DNA from: Fragilariopsis cylindrus CCMP1102 | Lineage: Eukaryota; Bacillariophyta; Bacillariophyceae; Bacillariales; Bacillariaceae | NCBI GenBank assembly: GCA_900095095.1 | Contig: FMBT01000670.1 | Coordinates: 1-26,319 of the forward strand | Reading direction: 5' to 3' | DNA length: 26,319 bases | Shown here: positions 20,625-26,319 of the stretch, in pieces | Numbering within the stretch: position 1 is the stretch's first letter | Layout of the letters: each line of letters opens with the position of its first letter | The notes under the pieces: model-generated | Databases searched by the model: none | What the model was told of the DNA's origin: nothing | Seen by the model: only the letters and a program-made list of their open reading frames with translations | Made by a program: the position numbers and the translations under genes

Positions 20625-21794
20625 CTTTATTTTTATAATTGCTTTCGTTTCGTTTCGTTTCCGTACTTATATTGATATTGATATTGATATTGATATATCA
20701 AAGTGCGAAGTTTTAAGAAGTATGTATGTGTGTGTGTGTGTGTGTGCTGTGTGAAGGATTCTCAATTGTTTTAGAAAAAAATGAAGATGATGAATGAATT
20801 TCTTATTTGTACGTACAGTACAGTAGTTAGTCATTTTTCATTCTTCTCTTTGTGTATTGTTTGTATGAAATAATTGATACTAGCCAATTAACGATACATC
20901 ATTTTTTATTTGTGAAACAAAAAGAGATCCTTCTTTAAGAAAATTAAATTATTAAGCCTGGCTTGCTTTTACATGCAATGATACACTGTGTACACTAGAC
21001 AAAATAGATAAATTAATAAGAGTGTTGTTGACGTGTGGTGTGCGTGCGGAGTTTCTTTTGATGCGATAAGATTGAAAAATAGATTTATAATATGCCTTGA
21101 AGAATTTGATTTTTCGCTCACAAATTGCATATGGAATAATTAATAGCCAATTAACGATACATTATTTTTTTATTTGTGAAACAAAAAGAGAAGAATTTTG
21201 ATTCATTTATTTATGGAATCATTATTTCACTTCTTCTTATATTGATACAGTGGTAGCGCCTAATATTGTTTATGATATATTTTTTAAGTAGTGACGATGA
21301 CCAAAACTTTGATATGTCTCCACATACAATTATTGGATGGATGCTTCGTCCTAGGCTGGCATTTACTATGGCTCATCGGGTCATATATACCTTTGTCATG
21401 TGAGGTAACGAAATGCGTTGGATAGACCAACTGAGTTGCTGGCCGATCGCATCCCAATTGTTCTCTATAACGGGGATAATTTTGGAAATCTTAACATTCA
21501 GTAATATATGAATTTAGGGAAGAGTCAAACATAGTTGCACTTTGCTGCTACTATCATGAACAACGAAACAAAAGTTTACTTTGACTACTTTGGTAAGATG
21601 GACACATATACAATGCCTTATCTAGACAATTACTTTGAATTAGCGGACAATTACCTGCTACCAACACCGTATAACGTAAGAATTATGGTGGGATTTTTTG
21701 CGAATAGTGTTTACGTCGACAATAAAATGAAAACAAATAGTACAAGCTGGAACAAGTCACTACGTATATTAATGATCGTTATCGTTATTTGTCG
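20625..21794. other. Intergenic region with direct repeat pair and possible decayed coding pieces
   Basis: About 1.2 kb. Contains ATATTG repeats at 20669-20695, a GT microsatellite at 20727-20745, the ~50-bp direct repeat listed separately, and short coding-like pieces near 21418-21513 and 21556-21795. No complete gene. Confidence 0.5.
20881..21192. repeat. Direct repeat pair of about 50 bp, 263 bp apart
   Basis: Copies at about 20881-20930 and 21144-21192 share TAGCCAATTAACGATACAT, a T-run and ATTTGTGAAACAAAAAGAGA, with few differences. They may be two members of a short dispersed repeat or the remains of a local duplication. Confidence 0.75.
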
Positions 21795-21795
21795 T
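21418..21795 (+). pseudogene. Possible decayed coding fragment
   Basis: In one plus frame, 21418-21513 reads NALDRPTELLADRIPIVLYNGD followed by NFG and a stop; IPxxLYNGD is reminiscent of the Asp loop of serine carboxypeptidases (S10). A second open piece starts with ATG at 21556 (MNNETKVYFDYFGKMDTYTM, later TPYNVR). The order of the pieces does not match an intact S10 enzyme, and the end of the second piece overlaps the last E1-beta exon on the other strand. Weak. Confidence 0.22.
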
Positions 21796-24236
21796 CATGC
21801 ATCTTTCACCATTTGGATTACAGCATCTTCAATTCTATCTTGATTCAAAAATGTAACGGTACTGCCTAATGGATTCTGATAAGAAAAGAAAAATACAAGA
21901 TTTTATTTGTATTGTGATATAGAGAAAAATGTAGAAGTGAGCAATAAAAACAAAAACAAGAAACATAATCGGACTACAGTACACAACAGTAAAAATGATT
22001 TGATTCAGTATAGAAACTAACTATTGCTACGACTGTACTATTCCTACTGTATAATACTCACATATGTTCTTGGTGCACCAATGAATTGCCATCTTGATGT
22101 TGAAAGTAATCTTCGTTTTTGTTGTAATGTAGTAATCATACTACTAAATATATTAGAACCAGGACCTTCCTTACATATATCAGCAAATAAAATATAGTCA
22201 TAATCACATATAATATTTTCTAATCCTTTTGGTACATCACTTAAATATGGACAATCAATAATATCAATATCAATATCAATATCGAGTTTTTCATTGTTAC
22301 TGATAGATATAACATTATCTCGACTATTACGTTCCAATAAACTTTTTCTTGCTTGTAATGATGTAACAACACCATTCCCATACGTTACGATAGCAACTTT
22401 TCCCGTCCGCGTCTGCTTAGCATTGTCATTAATCGACGCTGACGCTGACGTCGACGTCGACGGTGCATCTTTATCATCATCATCATCATTATCATCGTTG
22501 CTACTATAGGTGCTTCCTATCTCATCTCGAATAAAAGGATGATCTTCGTGTCCCACTCTGTAACGAATTACTTGATCAAAATCTATCATGCTATCGTACA
22601 ATGATGGATATGGAAATTCCCATGCACGATCACCACCACCATTTTTGTTGTTATGAACATGTCGTAGATTTAATATATATGTACAATCAACAAAAACAAT
22701 TATACGACCAGAATATTTCGCTTGATAATGTGCATAACGCATACCACGAACATAATCTGGTCCATTTGAATAACAAACAACATCAACACCGGGTGGGATA
22801 TGTGATAAGCTATTATGAGTATGAAAATTACCACCAAAAACCCCCCGGTCAAATCCTAAACAAAACAGTGCAAAAATGTGACAGAAAGTATAAGTACAAA
22901 CAAAAACAAGAACAAAACAAAACAAATGGTACGCTACAGTTTTCTTCAACCAAATAGGGAGACTTTTCTTCACTCGTTTCCATGACAACAAACAGATACA
23001 CGCACACACACACACACACACACGTAATCTGGTCTGATCTGATCACAGTATCGTACCTTGTAATCGTATTATCATACCACCATTACGACGTTTGGGTAAT
23101 ATTGGTTGCGACGACTCACCGTCTCTGATTCCTCCTCCACCTCCTCCTACTTTAATATTACTATTACCATCGTCTACATCTTCACCTTCACCTCTCGTAC
23201 TACTACTACTACTACTTCCACTACTACTATCAATACTAGAAGATGAATTACCATTTGTTAACCAGTATTGTATAGCAATTTCATAGAATATATCAATACC
23301 ACAATCAAAATATTTTATGTATGGTATTTCTACGATAGGTAGAATACCTAATTGACTAAAACCTAATGCACATCCTAATAATGTTGTTTCATCTGGTGGA
23401 AAATCTATTATACGTTTTGGACCAAATTTTTTATGTATTCCATCAGTTATTAAATAATATCCGCCATGTCTAACATCTATATTTATTTATTTTGTTGTTG
23501 TTGTTGGTAGTAGTAGTAGTAGTAGTGTATGTGGGACGAGGGTTTGAGGCGTTGGTGAGAGACAGTAGAGAGACGCTGATGAAGAGGACATATGGGACGT
23601 TATTTGAGCACAGTTGTTTTGTAGGTGACTTCTAGCAAAATAGCCACTATTTTATCTACAGTAGATAGTAGATACCACAGAACAAATCAAATCAAAGTTT
23701 AAAATTAAAATAAATTGATGTCGCATCGCGCACGGAATACAGACAGACCTCTTAAAAGATCCATTTTGGACACACGCGACGAAAGATCCATATTGTTGCG
23801 GAAACAACGGCGAAAGATCGATACGAAGACGAAGAAGATTTACAACAAAGAGGAAGAAGAAGACGACATCAAATCAAAAAGATGTAGAAGGAAGAAAAAC
23901 CAATTTCTATTTTCCCCTTCTTTTCTTCTCCTACGTTATGTACGTACCTTCACCTAAATAAACAACATATTCATCATTTTCCATTAATTCTTCAATGACC
24001 CGTGTAACGTATCGTATCGAATGAGTCCAAAGATATTGTGCGGATGCTACCAGCACTGTTATCGTTGAAAAAGCAGATGAGGATAAAGAAGCATGAACAG
24101 TTAACACTGTTATCGTTGAAAAAGCAGATGAGGATAAAGAAGCATGAACAGTTAATATTGCATTAGATCCTACACTGATATCAACAGAATTACAAAAACT
24201 AACTATGTTAAGATATGATGGTAAGTACCAGTATAA
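21795..24236 (-). CDS. E1-beta subunit of a 2-oxo acid dehydrogenase (transketolase-like), 5' exon not found
   Basis: Exons: about 24236-23948, 23476-23057, 22855-22062, 21875-21795 (TGA at 21795). Three junctions restore conserved text: YVVYLGE|D-VRHGGYYLITDG, GMIIRLQ|GFDRGVFGGNFHTHN and GAPRTY|NPLGSTVTFLNQD. Other family blocks are IDFPPDETTLLG, PIVEIPYIKYFDCG, HIPPGVDVVCYSN, AIVTYGNGVVTSLQARKSL and ICKEGPGSNIF. E1-beta pairs with thiamine-diphosphate E1-alpha in the pyruvate or branched-chain 2-oxo acid dehydrogenase complex, normally in mitochondria or plastids; which complex cannot be settled. Insertions absent from usual E1-beta: about 60 Ser/Gly-rich residues (23090-23260) and about 40 Asp/Ser/Thr residues (22435-22500). 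No in-frame ATG occurs before 23984 (EELMEN), so an upstream exon must exist. No frame breaks. Confidence 0.88.
21876..22061 (-). other. E1-beta last intron
   Basis: Donor ACATAT|GTGAGT and acceptor CTTATCAG|AATCC, 186 nt, phase 0. Read-through would end the protein six codons later, losing the conserved NPLGSTVTF tail, which supports splicing. Confidence 0.85.
22856..23056 (-). other. E1-beta intron
   Basis: 201 nt, donor CAAG|GTACGA and acceptor GTTTAG|GATTTG, phase 1. It contains a GT microsatellite (about 23001-23022). Joins RLQ to GFDRGVFGGN. Confidence 0.85.
23477..23947 (-). other. E1-beta intron, 471 nt
   Basis: Donor GAAG|GTACGT and acceptor AATATAG|ATGTT, phase 1, making the Asp of LGED. 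It holds an ACT/GTA trinucleotide tract near 23507-23526. A plus-strand open frame of 80 aa inside is Arg/Lys-rich and not supported. Confidence 0.82.
24054..24155 (-). repeat. Perfect 51-bp tandem duplication in the E1-beta open frame
   Basis: 24054-24104 is repeated exactly at 24105-24155. Because 51 is divisible by three, the reading continues and the 17-residue text LTVHASLSSSAFSTITV appears twice, directly upstream of the E1-beta start block. A true in-frame expansion, or an assembly duplication. Confidence 0.85.
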
Positions 24237-24363
24237 TTAATTTCTGTTACTGTATGCATTCCACTCACTCTCACATGCACAAAACAAAAAATAGCTGTAT
24301 ATGGACCATTATTCAATGTTTGTATTTGCATCAGCCAACGACGTTCCGCAAGAGCATTGACCA

Positions 24364-24783
24364 CTACGATGATGACGACGACGAAGAAGATGCAATAGCA
24401 CGCCTAAGTGCATTGTGTAACACATCGGGTATAGGAGTATCGTCACAATCCTTACAAATAATTTTTTCCAATTTTTTGCATGGTGGATCGCATTCACACC
24501 CCCAAAATCTAGAAATGGATCTGCATTCCGTGCACATACCATATTTAGAACAATGTTGCCGTCTCTCTGAGTTTGTTTTACCTCTCTCAACAATAAGGTT
24601 TTTCAGATCAATATTATCCGGGTCGTGGTCCAGGTGTGACACCTCCCACACAAATTTTGCATCCTTATAGTTTATACACTTTATGATTAAATCAAACCAA
24701 CATCGTTCCCCAACTGTCAGTTTTTGCCCTTTTTTGAGTCGTTCATACACATCTCTAAACATGATGACGTAATGCAAATTCAT
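24364..24783 (-). CDS. Small Cys-rich protein, unrecognised
   Basis: 139 aa with ATG at 24783 and TAG at 24364, no break. Residues 1-75 are mixed alpha/beta with GERCWFDLIIKC and WEVSHLDHDPDNIDL. Residues about 82-112 are rich in Cys: HCSKYGMCTEC, WGCECDPPCKK, IICKDC, a plausible zinc-binding cluster (seven or more Cys with CxxC pairs). The tail is a run of Ser encoded by TCT/TCG/TCA codons. I do not recognise the family. Good codon-level structure and motif density argue it is real; it lies upstream of the E1-beta exons on the same strand, and whether it is an independent transcript is unknown. Confidence 0.55.
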   Translation of the reverse strand: MNLHYVIMFRDVYERLKKGQKLTVGERCWFDLIIKCINYKDAKFVWEVSHLDHDPDNIDLKNLIVERGKTNSERRQHCSKYGMCTECRSISRFWGCECDPPCKKLEKIICKDCDDTPIPDVLHNALRRAIASSSSSSSS

Positions 24784-24806
24784 TCTTGTTTGAATGTAAG
24801 ACTCGG

Positions 24807-25256
24807 TCAGAGTTTCACCATTAGGAAATCGTTGTTGTTGTTACTACTCGATGATCCATAGAAGTAGTTCTGTTGTGTTTGTTCCGATAATTTCTTCTTG
24901 GCACTCCGACTTGGTTGTTCACGCCGGATACTAATGCCTGCTTTTTTATTATCTTCATCGTCATCGTTATCGTCATCTTCATCGTCATCATCAGACGATG
25001 ATGCTGAATCTTCTTCATCATCATCATCATCATCATCATCCTCATCATCATCGTTGTCATCGTCGTTGACATTAAGGTCATGGTATTCATTTGTCATTGT
25101 CGGTGGTGGCTGCAGCGGCGGCGTAGTGGTAGCATATCTGTGTTCCGACGTTGATTTTGATGCTCGGTATCGTGTTGGTGAAAGTAATGACCAGTATTTT
25201 GATTCTTTACAATGTGCTTGCAATTCTTTTGGTACATCTTCTGACGGTGTGTCCAT
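24807..25256 (-). CDS. Acidic low-complexity protein, unrecognised
   Basis: 149 aa from the first ATG at 25256 (the frame opens further upstream but without an ATG). Residues 1-50 are of normal complexity (VPKELQAHCKESKYWSLL, PTRYRASKSTSEHRY), then a Pro-rich linker, then about 50 residues almost all Asp/Glu/Ser, then a basic segment SIRREQPSRSAKKKLSEQTQ, and an Asn/Ser run before NDFLMVKL. The order acidic stretch then basic segment suggests a nucleic-acid or histone-binding nuclear protein, which is only a composition-based guess. Start uncertain. Confidence 0.45.
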   Translation of the reverse strand: MDTPSEDVPKELQAHCKESKYWSLLSPTRYRASKSTSEHRYATTTPPLQPPPTMTNEYHDLNVNDDDNDDDEDDDDDDDDEEDSASSSDDDDEDDDNDDDEDNKKAGISIRREQPSRSAKKKLSEQTQQNYFYGSSSSNNNNDFLMVKL

Positions 25257-25451
25257 TGTATGATCTTGGATGTTAATAGTTTGAATATGAGTTTGAGTTT
25301 GTATCAAATTAAGTTTTGTGAGAGTATAAAATGAAGATGAGAAAAACAATGAATTGAAGATTTTTCATATTTCATCTCATTTTCAAATGTTTTTCATCTT
25401 CCATCATCGTAGACAAAGTACCAGATCCTACGTGAGATCAAGTGCGTAATC
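25257..25451. other. Upstream region of the acidic-protein gene
   Basis: Presumed promoter and 5' UTR. No recognised motif. Confidence 0.4.
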
Positions 25452-25490
25452 GAAAGATGACTCCGTTTTTTTAACCTGGAGTCATCTTTC
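25452..25490. repeat. Perfect 13-bp-stem hairpin
   Basis: GAAAGATGACTCC at 25452-25464 and its exact complement at 25478-25490, with a T-rich 13-nt loop. It lies about 200 bp upstream of the acidic-protein start. Could be a structured RNA element, a small inverted repeat insertion or part of the hairpin cluster to its right. Confidence 0.8.
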
Positions 25491-25629
25491 AATTCCCATC
25501 GTGTTGAAAATCCGTTGTTCACTCCCACCCAAACGGACATTATCTTCCCGTGCTTATATGCTACTCTAAATCATTGTTAACTCCCACAAAAAGAAGGCGC
25601 GAATTAAAAAATGAAACCACGGATGAATG

Positions 25630-25926
25630 AATTGCGTATTCCACTCTTGTCTTGTCGGACAGTACGATTTTCAGGTTCACTCTTACCGTCGTCTTAAATG
25701 CAAACGGACATTGAATGAATCGCGCATTCCACTCTTGTCTTGTCGGACAGTACGATTTTCAGGTTCACTCCCACCGTCGTCTTAAATGCAAACGGACATT
25801 GAATGAATCGCGCATTCCACTCTTGTCTTGTCGGACAGTACGATTTTCATGTTTTTATTCACATCACTGACACAACTACTAGTTAAAATCGCGTATTCCA
25901 CTCTTGTCTTATCGGACAGTGCGATT
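25630..25926. repeat. Four hairpin modules in an 88/81-bp tandem array
   Basis: Modules start at 25630, 25718, 25806 and 25887. Each has the loop text TTCCACTCTTGTCTTRTCGG followed by ACAG. The flanks pair: AAT-TG-CGTA with TACGATT (25630), AATCG with CGATT (25718 and 25806), AATCGC with GCGATT (25887). Between the first three, a spacer with CACTCYYACCGTCGTCTTAA and AAACGGACATTGAATGA is repeated. Confidence 0.8.
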
Positions 25927-25988
25927 CCTTATTGACACGTACTAGTACATAACAGACCGTATATCATAATACTTTAGATAAATCCAAA

Positions 25989-26044
25989 ATTTGCTCCCAC
26001 GTTATCGGACAGCAAATATTGCTCCCACGTTATCGGACAGCAAC
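25989..26044. repeat. Two hairpin modules with shared CCCACGTTATCGGAC loop
   Basis: 25989-26017 has stem ATTTGCT/AGCAAAT; 26019-26043 has stem TTGCT/AGCAA. Both have the identical 15-nt loop CCCACGTTATCGGAC. The loop resembles the loop of the four modules to the left (CCAC...TTRTCGGACA), while the stem differs. Confidence 0.8.
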
Positions 26045-26319
26045 ATTACCACTGGAAGAACATACAACTAGTATTACTAGTAGTAGTAATAGTACTATGA
26101 TTACTAGTACTATGTTGGCCCGAATGAAATAAATGTCATGGCGCGAATGAAATAAATGAAATGAGAATTGTGATTGATGCACAAGTAAGAACAATACGAT
26201 ACGGTGACTAACAATAATGAAAGTAGGAAATTACATTATTGATAGTCCATAATCTAAATATAGTGCATAAAGAAAGGTAAAATAAAGAAAGATAAAATAA
26301 AGGAAAAAGATTAAAAGGA
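26045..26319. other. AT-rich end of window, nothing recognised
   Basis: Contains ACTAGT/TAGTACTA-like short palindromes near 26068-26110 and a purine-rich AAAGATAAAATAAAG-type tail near 26270-26310. No gene seen. Confidence 0.5.

Noticed and set aside
21418..21513. Serine carboxypeptidase (S10) gene
   Set aside because: Only one short motif (IPIVLYNGD) fits; the catalytic Ser and His blocks were not found and the order of neighbouring pieces is wrong. Kept only as a weak decayed fragment.
23092..23286. Plus-strand Leu/Pro-rich open frame
   Set aside because: Antisense to the Ser/Gly-rich insertion of the E1-beta exon.
24821..25263. Plus-strand Ser-rich and minus-strand Met/Thr-rich frames over the acidic repeat
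   Set aside because: They are shadows of the GAT/GAA trinucleotide tract of the acidic protein frame.

Overview
The window looks like nuclear DNA of a photosynthetic stramenopile, most probably a diatom. It is AT-rich. Genes are split by GT-AG introns of about 190-470 nt. One gene encodes an endoplasmic-reticulum signal peptide followed by an ASAF-type plastid transit junction (ISA|FST). Other genes encode a mitochondrial complex I subunit, a MYND-finger protein and a secreted Cys-containing protein of a type I associate with diatoms. No prokaryotic features, rRNA or tRNA were seen.

Layout. (1) Positions 1-1468, minus strand: plastid-targeted DUF1995/LPA3-like protein, running off the left edge, with several apparent frame breaks. 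(2) 2094-3039, plus: NDUFA2-like complex I subunit in two exons. (3) 4029-4511, minus: small basic/acidic protein with a Cys-rich tail. (4) 5346-9382: a 1981-bp near-perfect tandem duplication of a non-coding repeat element, itself built of ~190-bp and ~240-bp subrepeats; a diverged partial copy lies at 16094-16354. (5) 9383-10557: no gene seen. (6) 10558-10862: dense, phased palindrome arrays. (7) 11006-13341, minus: Crypton-type tyrosine recombinase with an intact catalytic set and one C-terminal frameshift. (8) 14095-15708, minus: FAD/NAD(P)-dependent monooxygenase-like protein with several frame breaks. (9) 16895-17368, minus: MYND plus half-RING protein. (10) 17577-17789: a TA-flanked Stowaway/mariner-like MITE. 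(11) 18414-18728, plus: possible small secreted protein. (12) 18907-20624, minus: 499-aa secreted/membrane protein in two exons. (13) 21795-24236, minus: E1-beta subunit of a 2-oxo acid dehydrogenase in at least four exons with long low-complexity insertions; its 5' exon was not located. (14) 24364-24783 and 24807-25256, minus: two unrecognised small proteins. (15) 25452-26044: a hairpin followed by six hairpin modules with conserved loops and changing stems. (16) 26045-26319: AT-rich, nothing seen.

The genes do not form a pathway. They are an ordinary mix of plastid, mitochondrial and secretory housekeeping or family genes, interrupted by mobile and repeated DNA. Two things affect every reading. 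First, the two 1981-bp copies differ, as far as I could align by eye, only by four single-base changes in homopolymer length. Second, the frame breaks in the DUF1995, monooxygenase and Crypton genes can mostly be explained by single-base indels, many in short homopolymers. Residual long-read sequencing error is therefore a real alternative to pseudogene decay, although the breaks are concentrated in some genes and absent from others (E1-beta, NDUFA2, the 499-aa protein).
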